A DNA stretch of 64,000 bases from an uncultured Gemmatimonadota bacterium (GTDB taxonomy: Bacteria > Gemmatimonadota > Gemmatimonadetes > Gemmatimonadales > Gemmatimonadaceae), in NCBI GenBank assembly GCA_946480295.1, contig CAMLIT010000005.1, positions 4,776-68,775 on the forward strand, in the 5' to 3' direction. The position numbers and the translations under genes were made by a program. The notes under the pieces are model-generated. The model made no database searches, was not told the origin of the DNA, and was given only the letters and a program-made list of their open reading frames with translations. The stretch's first letter is position 1, and each line of letters opens with the position of its first letter. Below, piece after piece: positions 51,066 through 59,649 of this stretch.

Positions 51066-51110
51066 CTCCCGCATGAGATCGCGGCAATCTGCCGAGTGCT
51101 CATGCGGGAG
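51066..51110. repeat. 45-bp two-level palindrome
   Basis: Outer arms CTCCCGCATGAG (51066-51077) and CTCATGCGGGAG (51099-51110) are perfect complements. An inner CGGCA-ATC-TGCCG stem lies in the middle. It would form a cruciform or an RNA cloverleaf arm. No arm repeats elsewhere in the window that I noticed. Confidence 0.6.
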
Positions 51111-51198
51111 TCCCTGCCGCCGAATTGAGCCTAAGACTCAGGATGATCGACCTTGGGCATCATCGAACGATGTGTCGCTAGGCGGGCGCAGCAAGTGC

Positions 51199-51678
51199 TC
51201 AGTCGCCGAACATACCCGTCGTCACACGCTTCAGCTGCCCGACCTTGAGCCACGCGGGGTCCGCCTTCTTCACAAGCACGACATAGATGCCGTTCTTGGT
51301 CGGCGCAATGGACGCTTTCTGCTGAGTGAGCGTGGCCTGCAACTGGGTGGGCGTCAGGTTGTAGAGTCCACCATCGACGGCATCGACGGCCAGGCCAATC
51401 AAGCCGCCAAAGACCACGTTTCCCCAGACCCAGCCCGATACGCCGCGCGTGAGCGTGAGCTCGGCCGGCGCGTACCCATCGAGCGAAAGCTTGACAATGT
51501 GATTGTCCTTCCGAGACAGCTTCGCGACATAGGGGGTGACCGCACCGGACTGGCCGTCGATCATCACCTTTGCGCCAGTGGGGCTCGAGGAGATGCCGAC
51601 GTCCTGCGACGTGCCGTGCATGATGGTCGCGCACGCGGTAAGAGAAAAAGCCGCGAGCACGAGGGCGAGTCGCTTCAT
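51199..51678 (-). CDS. PEGA-domain lipoprotein
   Basis: 159 residues. Signal MKRLALVLAAFSLTAC has lipobox LTAC. QDVGISSSPTGAKVMIDGQSG and YVAKLSRKDNHIVKLSLDGY are typical of PEGA domains, small beta folds on surface proteins. A glycine-rich hydrophobic segment (GWVWGNVVFGGLIGLAVDA) follows; the C terminus is soluble. GGAGG lies 6 bases before ATG at 51678, one of the clearer Shine-Dalgarno sites in the window. A promoter is visible upstream. Confidence 0.8.
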   Translation of the reverse strand: MKRLALVLAAFSLTACATIMHGTSQDVGISSSPTGAKVMIDGQSGAVTPYVAKLSRKDNHIVKLSLDGYAPAELTLTRGVSGWVWGNVVFGGLIGLAVDAVDGGLYNLTPTQLQATLTQQKASIAPTKNGIYVVLVKKADPAWLKVGQLKRVTTGMFGD

Positions 51679-52163
51679 CACGACCTCCATTGAGTGAGTT
51701 GTGCAAGGGGGCCAGCAAAGGGGGGAAGGTGCTGGCGCGCCAATCATAGGGTCGTGCGGGCGCATCGGCAAGCACATGGAGCAAAGCCTCCTCGTGCTCG
51801 CTGCAGCCGGAAGCGCCGAGCGGCATGAAATTCCGAGAATCATCGAGTTCTCCCGGGGTGTCCACTTTAGCAGACAATCATATCCTGACCCTGGGCTCAC
51901 CCATATCCGTTCACGTCATCAATCTCGGAGCAGAAGCTGCCTTCACGCGGAGAAATCACCGAGCGTGTGACATACAGCCTCGTCGGCTTCGCGAACGGTG
52001 AGGTGGTCGAGGAAAGGCTGGGCGCAGTTGGAGATTCAAGCCCTCTTCGAACATGATCTCGACTCGCGAGTTCCGCGGATTGCGAGGTGCCGGCCGGGCG
52101 CAGTTTGGCAAACGCGCATTGCCGCCGATGCGGAGCGCAGATTCCTGAGCACCTGCCCGGCGG
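51679..52163. other. Gap between PEGA lipoprotein and ruvA with one promoter
   Basis: No supported gene in 485 bases. It holds the promoter of the PEGA lipoprotein (51743-51771). The part 51900-52100 is the lowest in GC of the window (about half). I see no RNA or repeat in it. Confidence 0.55.
51743..51771 (-). promoter_or_regulatory. Sigma-70-type promoter of the PEGA lipoprotein gene
   Basis: Minus strand: TTGCCG (51771-51766), 17 bases, TATGAT (51748-51743). The leader to ATG would be near 58 bases. This is the best consensus match found here. Confidence 0.6.
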
Positions 52164-52763
52164 TCAGCGCGTCCCCACCCGGGCGAGCGCGCTCCTGATC
52201 AGCTCCGCCGCCCCCATTCCGCGGCCCCCGGCGTCCAGCGCCGCGCGCACCGCGCGCTCCGCGTCCGCAGGCGCGTAGCCGAGCGAGACGAGCGCCCGGA
52301 TCGCGTCCTCCGCGCCGGCGCCCTCCACGCGCCCCACGCCCGCGGGGCTCGCCTGCAGGTCCTCCAGCTTGTCCGCGAGGTCGAGGATGAGCTGCTCCGC
52401 CTTCTTGCGCCCCACGCGCGGCACGCTCTGCAGGGTCGCGATGTCGCGCTCGCGGATCGCGCGCACCAGTCGGTCGGCGGTGAGCGTGGAGAGCATCGCC
52501 AGCGCGAGCGCCGGCCCCACCCCCTTCGCCGCCAGCACGCGCTCGAACACCCTGCGCTCGAAGGCCGTGGCGAAGCCGAAGAGCTGCCACGCATCCTCCT
52601 TCACCACGAGATACGTGTGCAGCGTGACCGGCTCCCCGGCGTGGGGCAGCGTCTCGTAGACGCCGAGGGGGACGGCGACGAGGTAGCCGACGCCCCCCGC
52701 CGTCATGATCTCCACGTGATCCAGCTCCTTGGTGAGGAGCGTGCCCGTGAGCTGGACGATCAC
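52164..52763 (-). CDS. ruvA: Holliday junction branch migration protein RuvA
   Basis: 199 residues. Binds four-way junctions and loads RuvB. N-terminal OB fold (VIVQLTGTLLTKELDHVEI), paired helix-hairpin-helix motifs (LAAKGVGPALALAML and SVPRVGRKKAEQLI), and a C-terminal RuvB-binding helix bundle (RALVSLGYAPADAERAV). GTG at 52763 overlaps the ruvC stop as GTGA. ruvB is 9 kb away. Confidence 0.95.
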   Translation of the reverse strand: MIVQLTGTLLTKELDHVEIMTAGGVGYLVAVPLGVYETLPHAGEPVTLHTYLVVKEDAWQLFGFATAFERRVFERVLAAKGVGPALALAMLSTLTADRLVRAIRERDIATLQSVPRVGRKKAEQLILDLADKLEDLQASPAGVGRVEGAGAEDAIRALVSLGYAPADAERAVRAALDAGGRGMGAAELIRSALARVGTR

Positions 52764-53329
52764 CGTGCGTCTCCGTGCAGGCGGCCGAGGAGGCGCGCCG
52801 CCGCCGCATCGCGCATGGCACGCTCGCGCGCGCGGTCGCGGTCCGGCAGTCGCGGGACGTTGGCCGACATGAGATAGGCGAGCGCCGCCGCCACGCCGTC
52901 GGCCGCGTCGGAGGGCTGCGGCACCGACTTGAGGCGCAGCAGGCGCGTGAGCATGAACTGCACCTGCTCCTTCGTCGCCGCGCCCGTGCCGACCACCGCC
53001 TTCTTGATCTCCGCCGGCGGATACTCGTGGATGTCCAGCCGCGCCATCTGCCCGGCGAGCAGGATGACGCCGCGCGCGTGCCCGAGGACGACGGTCGTCC
53101 GCACGTTGCGCGCGTAGAACACGTCCTCGATGGACAGGGCGTCCGGGCGATGGCGGGCGATGAGCTCCGTCACCCCATCGTAGATCTCGTGCAGGCGCGC
53201 GGGCAGCGGATCGCGCGGGCGCGTGCGGATGACGCCGCATTCGACGAGGGCGACGGCCGCCGAGCCGTCGCCCTGCACCACGCCGTAGCCGGTGTTCGCG
53301 GTCCCGGGATCGATGCCGAGGACGATCAC
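52760..53329 (-). CDS. ruvC: Crossover junction endodeoxyribonuclease RuvC
   Basis: 189 residues. Resolves Holliday junctions. The four acidic residues sit in GIDPGTANTG (D7), LSIEDVFYARN (E), and SDAADGVAAAL (two Asp) after the HEYPPAEIKKAVVGTGAATK segment. Start overlaps the yebC stop as ATGA; the stop overlaps ruvA. Confidence 0.95.
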   Translation of the reverse strand: MIVLGIDPGTANTGYGVVQGDGSAAVALVECGVIRTRPRDPLPARLHEIYDGVTELIARHRPDALSIEDVFYARNVRTTVVLGHARGVILLAGQMARLDIHEYPPAEIKKAVVGTGAATKEQVQFMLTRLLRLKSVPQPSDAADGVAAALAYLMSANVPRLPDRDRARERAMRDAAAARLLGRLHGDAR

Positions 53330-54069
53330 ACCTTCGCCATGTCGGCCACGTCGATGTCGAAGTTCGCCCAGACCTTCTGCACGTCGTCCAGCTCCTCGAG
53401 GTCCTCGAGCAGCTTGAGCAGCGTCTCCGCGTCCTTCCCCTCGACTTTCACCGTCGTCTTCGGGATCATCGCCAGCTCGGCTTCGGCGACGACGAGGCCC
53501 TTCGACTCGAGGGTGGTCTTCACGGCGTGGAAGTCGTTCGGCGCCGTCGTCACGACGAACTGCTCGTCCTCGCGGGCGAAGTCCTCCGCCCCGGCGTCGA
53601 GCGCCGCTTCCATGACCGCGTCCTCCTCGTACTTCGTCGCGTCGATGTAGATCTGCCCCTTCTTCTCGAACATCCAGCCGACGGAGCCCTGCGACCCGAT
53701 GCTGCCGCCGCCGCGCGAGAGCTTGTGCCGCACCTCGGCGACCGTGCGGTTCGGGTTGTCCGTCACCGCGTCGATCATCAGCGCCACGCCCGCCGGCCCG
53801 TAGCCCTCGTAGGTGACCTCGGTGTAGTCCACCCCTTCCAGCTCGCCCGTCCCCTTCTTGATCGCGCGGTCGATGTTCTCCTTCGGCATCGAGTTGGCGC
53901 GGGCCGTCTCGATCGCCGTGCGCAGCCGGGCGTTGCCGTTAGGGTCGCCTCCGCCGAGCTTCGCCGCCATGGTGATCTCGCGGATGAGCTTCGTGAAGAG
54001 GGCGCCGCGCTTGGCATCGGCCGCGGCCTTGTAGTGCTTGATCTGCTTCCATTTACTGTGGCCAGCCAT
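53326..54069 (-). CDS. YebC/PmpR-family regulator
   Basis: 247 residues, typical. Opens MAGHSKWKQIKHYKAAADAK, then GGGDPNGNARLRTAI and LSRGGGSIGSQGSVGWMF. YebC-type proteins act on transcription (PmpR) or on ribosomes stalled at proline tracts (YebC1/2). In many bacteria the gene precedes ruvCA, as here, with ATGA overlap. ATG at 54069 gives the exact family N terminus. Confidence 0.95.
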   Translation of the reverse strand: MAGHSKWKQIKHYKAAADAKRGALFTKLIREITMAAKLGGGDPNGNARLRTAIETARANSMPKENIDRAIKKGTGELEGVDYTEVTYEGYGPAGVALMIDAVTDNPNRTVAEVRHKLSRGGGSIGSQGSVGWMFEKKGQIYIDATKYEEDAVMEAALDAGAEDFAREDEQFVVTTAPNDFHAVKTTLESKGLVVAEAELAMIPKTTVKVEGKDAETLLKLLEDLEELDDVQKVWANFDIDVADMAKV

Positions 54070-54234
54070 ACGGAGCTCGTGAGGCGGAAGGGCAGTGATC
54101 GAGGAACCGGTGAGCCAATCGTAAAGTAAGGCGGACGGAGGCGCCCGGGAAACCGTGCCGCCGCCGTCACCCTCACCGATTCCCAACCTACCATTTCCCA
54201 CCCTTTCCGTTACTGCCCTTGCCGTTGCTGCTCT

Positions 54235-55347
54235 TCAAGGCGTGATGGCCACCATCACCCGGAACCCCGTCATCCCCGCCGCTACCAGCGTGCCGGCGCG
54301 GTTCGCCGCCGGCGCCGCCAGGCGCCCGATGGTGTAGCCGGCGCTCGGCGAGATGCCGACGCCGTGGGCGCGGAAGTCCGCCCGCACGCCGAGGGTGGCC
54401 ATGGTGCTCGGCAGGTACGCGTCGCGCTGCCAGTTCCGGAGCTCCAGGCTGGGCTCCACCGCGATGCCGTGCGGGCGCACCCCGACGGCGACGAGGGCAT
54501 CGGCGACGTTGTCGTAGCCGACGCCGGTGCCGTCCGCGAGGGTGCCGCTGGCGCGGTAGAGATCCCAGGCCGCGATCGTCAACTCCGCGCCCGCCACGCT
54601 GTTCGTGACCGCGACCTGGCCGATGTACCGGTCGCCCGTGTTGTAGATCGAGCCCCCGGCGACGTCGTTGCCGAAGGTCGAATAGGTGAGCCCGGCGGAG
54701 ATCCGCCCCGTGCCGAGCGGCCGATCCGCGCCGATCCGCGCCCGGTACTCGTTGCCTGGCGCGAAGCGCAGCCGCGCGCCCGTGGCGTCCTGGTACGGGT
54801 CGTACGCCGAGGAGACCCTCACGCTGCCGCCGAAGCCGACGTTCCAGTCGCCGACCGGGCGGGCGGCGGCGACGCCCGCCGTTCCCCCGAACCCGCTTCC
54901 CATCGCCGTGATCGGGAAATCGAGGAAGTCGCTGGCGATGCGCCCCGCCGCGATCATCTCCGCGTCGGTGGCCGTCTCGCGGCCGGTCGGCAGCTCGAGC
55001 CCTGCGGTCAGGACGGCGAAGTCGTCGCCGATCGTGTAGCTCCCGCGGAGCTGCGTATCCGTGAAGCCGCTGATCTGGCTGACGCCCCGGTCCGGCCCGC
55101 TCGCCGTCACGACGCGCGCGGAGGTGTAGGAGGTGCCGAGATCGAACGTCAGCGCCGGCGAGACGGGCACCACCACGTAGATCGGCAGCGAGAGCTCCGA
55201 GATGGTCTGCCCGACCGGGGAGTTCAGCGAGTATTCCGTGAACTGGGGACCGGCGGTGCCATCGGCGTCCCAGACGGACTGTGCCTGCAGGCTCGTCGCG
55301 CCGAGAGCGAGCGCTGCCCCGAGCGCGAGGAAGCCGTGAAGCTGCAT
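54235..55347 (-). CDS. Hypothetical outer-membrane beta-barrel protein
   Basis: 370 residues. Signal peptide ends near LQAQ. Many alternating strands (SLPIYVVVPVSPALTFDLGT, AVLTAGLELPTG, ISAGLTYSTFGND, GIAVEPSLELRNWQRD) indicate a 14- to 18-strand barrel. No family recognised. It is followed on the same strand by yebC after a 165-base gap that holds no gene. Encoded directly downstream of the CsgG/TPR lipoprotein, so the two may work together. Confidence 0.7.
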   Translation of the reverse strand: MQLHGFLALGAALALGATSLQAQSVWDADGTAGPQFTEYSLNSPVGQTISELSLPIYVVVPVSPALTFDLGTSYTSARVVTASGPDRGVSQISGFTDTQLRGSYTIGDDFAVLTAGLELPTGRETATDAEMIAAGRIASDFLDFPITAMGSGFGGTAGVAAARPVGDWNVGFGGSVRVSSAYDPYQDATGARLRFAPGNEYRARIGADRPLGTGRISAGLTYSTFGNDVAGGSIYNTGDRYIGQVAVTNSVAGAELTIAAWDLYRASGTLADGTGVGYDNVADALVAVGVRPHGIAVEPSLELRNWQRDAYLPSTMATLGVRADFRAHGVGISPSAGYTIGRLAAPAANRAGTLVAAGMTGFRVMVAITP

Positions 55348-55354
55348 CGATGCG

Positions 55355-56692
55355 TCAGTGGCCCGGGTCGTGGACGATCACGGGTACGCGCGCGGTATGC
55401 CCCGTCGGGTTGTCGGCGCCGGTGCCGGCGGCGAATCCGTTCTTGTCCGTCGGCCGGCCGCCGCGCCCGGCGTTGCCGTGCGTCGCGTTCCGCGCCTGGT
55501 TCGGGTTCACGTCGTCGGCGAGCGACGCCGCCGTGGTGGTTCCGGGTGCGGCCACCCGCCCGTCGGCGGCCGCGCGGACGACCCGCGCCTCCTCGCCGCC
55601 GAGGCTCCGCTCCACCGTCTGCGTCGTCAGGCGCGAGCCGGTGGACAGCGTCTGCGTCTCGCTGCTCTTCTGCAGCGCCGCGCCGAAGCCGGGATCGAGG
55701 CGTGCCGCGTCGTCGAACATCTGCCGCGCGTCGTCGTACCGTCCCTGGTCCTCGAGCGCGAGGCCGCGGCTGAAGGCGAGGAACGCGGCGAGCGACTTCG
55801 TCGGCCGCTGCTCGATGGCGTCGTGTTCCGCCGTCGTGAGCTCCACGTGCATGGCGTCGAACAGGCCGAAGACGATGTTCTTCTCCAGCGTCAGCACCTG
55901 GTCGAGGGCGCGATCGTCCGCGGCCGAACCGGCCACGCGCGTGGTGGGCACGTCGATGACCGCCGCGTCCATGCGGAGCTGCTCGCCCTGCTGCACGATC
56001 GACCCGTCCACCAGGCGTCCCGCCTGGAGGATCCGCCCCGCCCGCACGCCCGTCGCCGCGTCCGTCGCGCCGCGGTGCTGCAGCCGCAGCTCGTCCATCA
56101 GCGCCTGCATGCGCGCGCGCTCGACGACGGTGATCCGGTTGGAGCGGCTGAGATCCGTGACCATGAGCTCCGCGATCCCGCGCGCCAGGGGACGCAGCGA
56201 GCTGTCGGCGCCGGTGAAGCGCAGCGGCAGCACGGCGACCGTGTTCGACGTGCCGGGAACGGCGCCGATCCGCCGCTCCGCGCGGATGGCGCTCCGTGCG
56301 TCGAGCTGCATCTCGCGCCGCGACAGCGCCGCGAGGCGCGCCTCCAGCTCCCGGCGCACGCGTCGCGTGTGCCCCACGCGCAGGTACGTCGCGTACGCCG
56401 CGCGCGCCGTCGGCAGGTCGTTGAGCTGCTCGGCGCTCATCCCGAGGTAGAGCGCGGCGACGCCGTCGTCCGGCGCGAGCCGGGTCGCGGTGTCGAGCGT
56501 GACGCGCGCGTCCGCATAGCGCCCGGCCTCGTAGTACGCGACGCCGAGCGAGCGGAGCACCGCCGCCGAGCGGGGCTGCTCGGCACGCGCCTGCTCGAGG
56601 CGCGCGATGCCGTCGCGCCCCTGGGCCGTCGACGCGCACGCCGCGGCGCTCGTCGCCACGGCCGCGATGACGAAGGATCGAAGGATTCGCAT
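55355..56692 (-). CDS. TPR/CsgG-like lipoprotein
   Basis: 445 residues. The signal ends with lipobox AAAC (residues 16-19). Two to three tetratricopeptide repeats (about 25-105), then a CsgG-like domain (NTVAVLPLRFTGADSSLRPL, ELMVTDLSRSNRITVVERAR and AGRLVDGSIVQQGEQL), then another TPR and a low-complexity tail. Such proteins are usually periplasmic or outer-membrane lipoproteins in secretion or envelope stress. AGGAGGG lies 4 bases before ATG at 56692. The stop is 7 bases before the barrel gene start. Confidence 0.8.
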   Translation of the reverse strand: MRILRSFVIAAVATSAAACASTAQGRDGIARLEQARAEQPRSAAVLRSLGVAYYEAGRYADARVTLDTATRLAPDDGVAALYLGMSAEQLNDLPTARAAYATYLRVGHTRRVRRELEARLAALSRREMQLDARSAIRAERRIGAVPGTSNTVAVLPLRFTGADSSLRPLARGIAELMVTDLSRSNRITVVERARMQALMDELRLQHRGATDAATGVRAGRILQAGRLVDGSIVQQGEQLRMDAAVIDVPTTRVAGSAADDRALDQVLTLEKNIVFGLFDAMHVELTTAEHDAIEQRPTKSLAAFLAFSRGLALEDQGRYDDARQMFDDAARLDPGFGAALQKSSETQTLSTGSRLTTQTVERSLGGEEARVVRAAADGRVAAPGTTTAASLADDVNPNQARNATHGNAGRGGRPTDKNGFAAGTGADNPTGHTARVPVIVHDPGH

Positions 56693-56700
56693 GGTCCCTC

Positions 56701-57552
56701 CTACCGGTCGGGGTCGAGCATGTCCTCGAACCGCATCCACCGCGAATAGAAGTAGAGGTCGACGTAGCCGGTGCCGCCGTTGCGGTTCTTCCGCACGAGC
56801 AGCTCGGTCGCGCCCTCGATGCCGCGGCCGGCGTCGTACATCTCCTCGCGGAAGAGCCCGAGCACGACGTCGGCGTGGTGCTTCACCGCGCCGAGGGCGC
56901 CGAAGTCGTCGAGCTGCGGCCGGCGGTCGGGACGCGGGGCGAGGGCGGGAAGCTGCGCGGTCGCGAGGATGGCGAGGTTGAGGTCGAGCGCCATCGTCTT
57001 CAGCGCGCGCACCGTCGTCGCCAGCTCCTCGTCGGTGCTGCGCGCGCCGTGGCCGAGCGCCTGGAGCGAGTCCACGACGAGCAGCGCGAGTCCCGAGCGC
57101 GCGTCCAGCAGCTCCGGCAGCTCGTCGATGCCGCCCGCTGGCAGCCGGTCGATGCGCGGCATGGTGTCGCGCAGCCGCACCGCGGCCGCGCCGACCGCCG
57201 CGCGCGCGATGTCGTTCAGCGTCCCCTGGCGCAGGTCGTCCACCGTGACGCGCCCCTCGATCGCCAGCGCGCGCTCGAGGACGCGCTCGAAGGTCATCTC
57301 GCCGGAGAGGAACGCGACCTCGCGCTTCTGCTGCGCCGCGCGCATGGCGATGGCGAGGGCGAGCGCCGACTTGCCGCTGCCAACGTCGCCGCCGAGCACG
57401 ATCAGGTCGCCCCGACGGAAGCCGCCGCCGAGCACGCGATCGACGCTGGGAAAGCCCGACGCGATCGTGTCGCGCGGCTCGGCGCCGTCGGCCACCGCGT
57501 CGACCTTCGCCAGCAGGACGGAGAGAGGAGTGATGTCAGACCGGCGCGTCAT
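56701..57552 (-). CDS. Stand-alone DnaB-C/RecA-like ATPase
   Basis: 283 residues. It contains only the RecA-type motor of replicative DnaB helicase: Walker A GGDVGSGKSAL, Walker B LLVVDSLQALG, the arginine-finger region and C-terminal LLVRKNRNGGTG. The DnaB N-terminal primase-binding domain is absent, and the replicative DnaB should be encoded elsewhere. It could be a KaiC- or RadA-like ATPase with a regulatory role. It sits in a minus-strand run with a hypothetical gene and the CsgG-like lipoprotein. Confidence 0.82.
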   Translation of the reverse strand: MTRRSDITPLSVLLAKVDAVADGAEPRDTIASGFPSVDRVLGGGFRRGDLIVLGGDVGSGKSALALAIAMRAAQQKREVAFLSGEMTFERVLERALAIEGRVTVDDLRQGTLNDIARAAVGAAAVRLRDTMPRIDRLPAGGIDELPELLDARSGLALLVVDSLQALGHGARSTDEELATTVRALKTMALDLNLAILATAQLPALAPRPDRRPQLDDFGALGAVKHHADVVLGLFREEMYDAGRGIEGATELLVRKNRNGGTGYVDLYFYSRWMRFEDMLDPDR

Positions 57553-57606
57553 GGCCCTCGGGGGATACGGCTCCGTTCGGTGGACGAGCGAGAACGGACC
57601 CCGTTT

Positions 57607-57996
57607 CTAGGCGAGCGTCTGGGCCAGCCGCTCCAGATCCGACACCGCGGCGGCGTCGAGATACTCCGCCGTGACGACGATCACGTTGTGCAGCGCATCG
57701 GGGAGCGCGTGGTCCTCGCTGCCGGAGGCGTCGACGAGCCGCGCGAGCGCGGGGCGCACGGCGGCGGGGAGCGCCATCGTCGAGAGCCAGTTGCGCGCCG
57801 CCGCGGCGCGCGCCGTGCGCATCGCGACGGGGAGCGCGCGCACCGGGACCGCGTCGTCGACGAGCCGCGCGGCGAGATAGGTGGCGAGCGCCACCTCGCG
57901 CGCTCCCCCGAGGGGCGCGCGCCCCGCCAGGGCGGCGAGGGCTCGAAACCGGAAGCGCGGCGGGGTCAGCGAATAGGGCGGGAGTTGCGAGAACAC
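57607..57996 (-). CDS. Hypothetical protein, helical
   Basis: About 129 residues from GTG at 57996; no ATG is available before this and shorter starts are possible. Ala/Leu/Arg-rich and predicted helical, with segments such as EVALATYLAARLVDDAVPVR and YLDAAAVSDLERLAQTLA. Divergent from porX with an 87-base gap and codirectional with the DnaB-C gene. Coding is suggested by its composition and position, but is not certain. Confidence 0.5.
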   Translation of the reverse strand: MFSQLPPYSLTPPRFRFRALAALAGRAPLGGAREVALATYLAARLVDDAVPVRALPVAMRTARAAAARNWLSTMALPAAVRPALARLVDASGSEDHALPDALHNVIVVTAEYLDAAAVSDLERLAQTLA

Positions 57997-58083
57997 GCGC
58001 GCAATCTGATCCGTGCCGGAGAGTCGCGCCAGCGGACTCGTCGCGCATTGCTCGCCTTTTTGCGCCCGGCTAGGTTTGGCGAC

Positions 58084-59646
58084 ATGGCGCAACAGGCGAA
58101 GTCCGTGCTCTGGGTCGATGACGAAGCGGAGCTGCTGGAGCCGCATCGCATCTTCTTGCGAGACAAGGGCTTCACCGTGGAATCCGTCACCAACGCCGAC
58201 GATGCCGTCGAGCTGGTGCGGCGCCACCCGTTCGACCTCGTCCTCCTCGACGAGCAGATGCCCGGCACGCGCGGCATGGACGCCGTCCGCGAGCTGCGCG
58301 GTCTCGACGCGAATCTCGCCATCGTGATGGTCACGAAGAGCGAGGAGGACTCCACGATGCGCGAGGCGATCGGCGCCGACGTCGGCGGCTATCTCGTCAA
58401 GCCGGTGACGCCGCGCCAGGTGTACGCGCTCGTCACGCGGCTGCTCGAGGGATCGCGCATCCGCCAGCAGGCGGTGGCGCGCCGCTTCGTGGAGCGCTTC
58501 CGCGCGCTGCAGCTCGAATCCTTCCGCGACCTCGATTGGCGCGACTGGATCGACCGCTACGCCGAGCTCGCGCAGTGGGACCTCGACCTCACGGCGGCCG
58601 AGGAGCACAGCCTGCACGACTCGCTGCTCGGCTTCCGCCCCGACCTGCATCGCGCGTTCGCGCAGTACATCGTCGAGGCGTATCCGCGCTGGCTGGCGGA
58701 TCTCGAGGGCGACCGGCCGCCGCTCTCCATCGACATCGTCCCCGAGTTCCTCCTCCCGATCGTCGAGCGCGACGGGCAGGCGGTGCTCGTCGTCGTCGAC
58801 TGCCTGCGCCTCGATCAGTGGCGCGCCCTCGAGCCGCTCGTCGCGCCGATGTTCGAGGTCGAGACGACGCACTACTTCAGCATCCTCCCCACCGCGACGC
58901 CGTACGCGCGCAACGCGCTGTTCAGCGGCCTCTTTCCGGCGGAGATCGCCGCCCGCTTTCCCGACTGGTGGGGCGAGCGGGAGGACGAGACGCTCAACGC
59001 GCACGAGCGCGAGCTGCTCGTCGCCCAGCTCGAGGAGATGGGAAGGTCGGTGCCGGTGCGCTACGAGAAGCTCTCCACGGCGGCGGAGAGCGAGGAGCTG
59101 GAGCGCCGGCTCGGCACGGCGATCGGCCCCGAGGGGATCAGCGCGTTCGTCTTCAACTTCATCGACCTGCTGACGCACGGGCGCTCGGAGTCGATGATCC
59201 TCTACGAGGTGGCACGCGACGAGATCGCGCTGCGCGAGCTCACGGTGCAGTGGTTCCGGCGCTCGACGGCGTTCGCGCTGCTGCGCGAGGCGGCGCGGCG
59301 GAACGTGACGGTGCTCCTCACCAGCGACCACGGCTCGATCCACTGCCAGACGCCGGCGACGGTGTTCGCCCGGCGCGACGCGACGCCGAACCTGCGCTAC
59401 AAGTTCGGCGAGGACCTCCGCGCCGAGAACCCGGCGCAGGCGCTGCTCTTCCCGCGCGAGGAGGCCCTCCGGCTGCCCCGGCGCGGGCTCGGTGCGCACA
59501 CCCTCCTCGCCACCGGCGACAGCTTCTTCGTGTATCCGACGAAGCTGCGCGAGTACCAGAGCCGCTACCGCGGATCGTTCCTCCACGGCGGCGTGACCCC
59601 GGAGGAGTGCATCCTTCCGGTCGCGCTGCTCACGCCGCGGCACTGA
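58084..59646 (+). CDS. porX: PorX-like response regulator with PglZ phosphatase-fold domain
   Basis: 520 residues, the size of Bacteroidota PorX. Receiver domain 1-120 with acceptor D56 in LLDEQMPG; a three-helix linker; then an alkaline-phosphatase-superfamily PglZ domain with VVVDCLRLDQW and TSDHGSIH metal motifs. PorX with sensor PorY and sigma factor SigP controls type IX secretion in Porphyromonas, and its phosphatase domain cuts oligonucleotides. No kinase is adjacent. The next gene is 3 bases downstream. Confidence 0.9.
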   Translation: MAQQAKSVLWVDDEAELLEPHRIFLRDKGFTVESVTNADDAVELVRRHPFDLVLLDEQMPGTRGMDAVRELRGLDANLAIVMVTKSEEDSTMREAIGADVGGYLVKPVTPRQVYALVTRLLEGSRIRQQAVARRFVERFRALQLESFRDLDWRDWIDRYAELAQWDLDLTAAEEHSLHDSLLGFRPDLHRAFAQYIVEAYPRWLADLEGDRPPLSIDIVPEFLLPIVERDGQAVLVVVDCLRLDQWRALEPLVAPMFEVETTHYFSILPTATPYARNALFSGLFPAEIAARFPDWWGEREDETLNAHERELLVAQLEEMGRSVPVRYEKLSTAAESEELERRLGTAIGPEGISAFVFNFIDLLTHGRSESMILYEVARDEIALRELTVQWFRRSTAFALLREAARRNVTVLLTSDHGSIHCQTPATVFARRDATPNLRYKFGEDLRAENPAQALLFPREEALRLPRRGLGAHTLLATGDSFFVYPTKLREYQSRYRGSFLHGGVTPEECILPVALLTPRH

Positions 59647-59649
59647 CGC

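Larger units (their letters stand above)
50737..51198. other. Gene-free gap with two inverted repeats
   Basis: No convincing gene is seen in these 462 bases; open frames present are short, with unlikely composition. Two structures are: a terminator-like hairpin at 50839-50866 and a 45-bp palindrome at 51066-51110. Base composition is clearly lower in GC than the flanks. Confidence 0.6.

Noticed and set aside
50938..51693. Plus-strand open frame across the palindrome and opposite the PEGA lipoprotein
   Set aside because: No start signal, unusual composition, and antisense to a gene with clear signal peptide, ribosome site and promoter.
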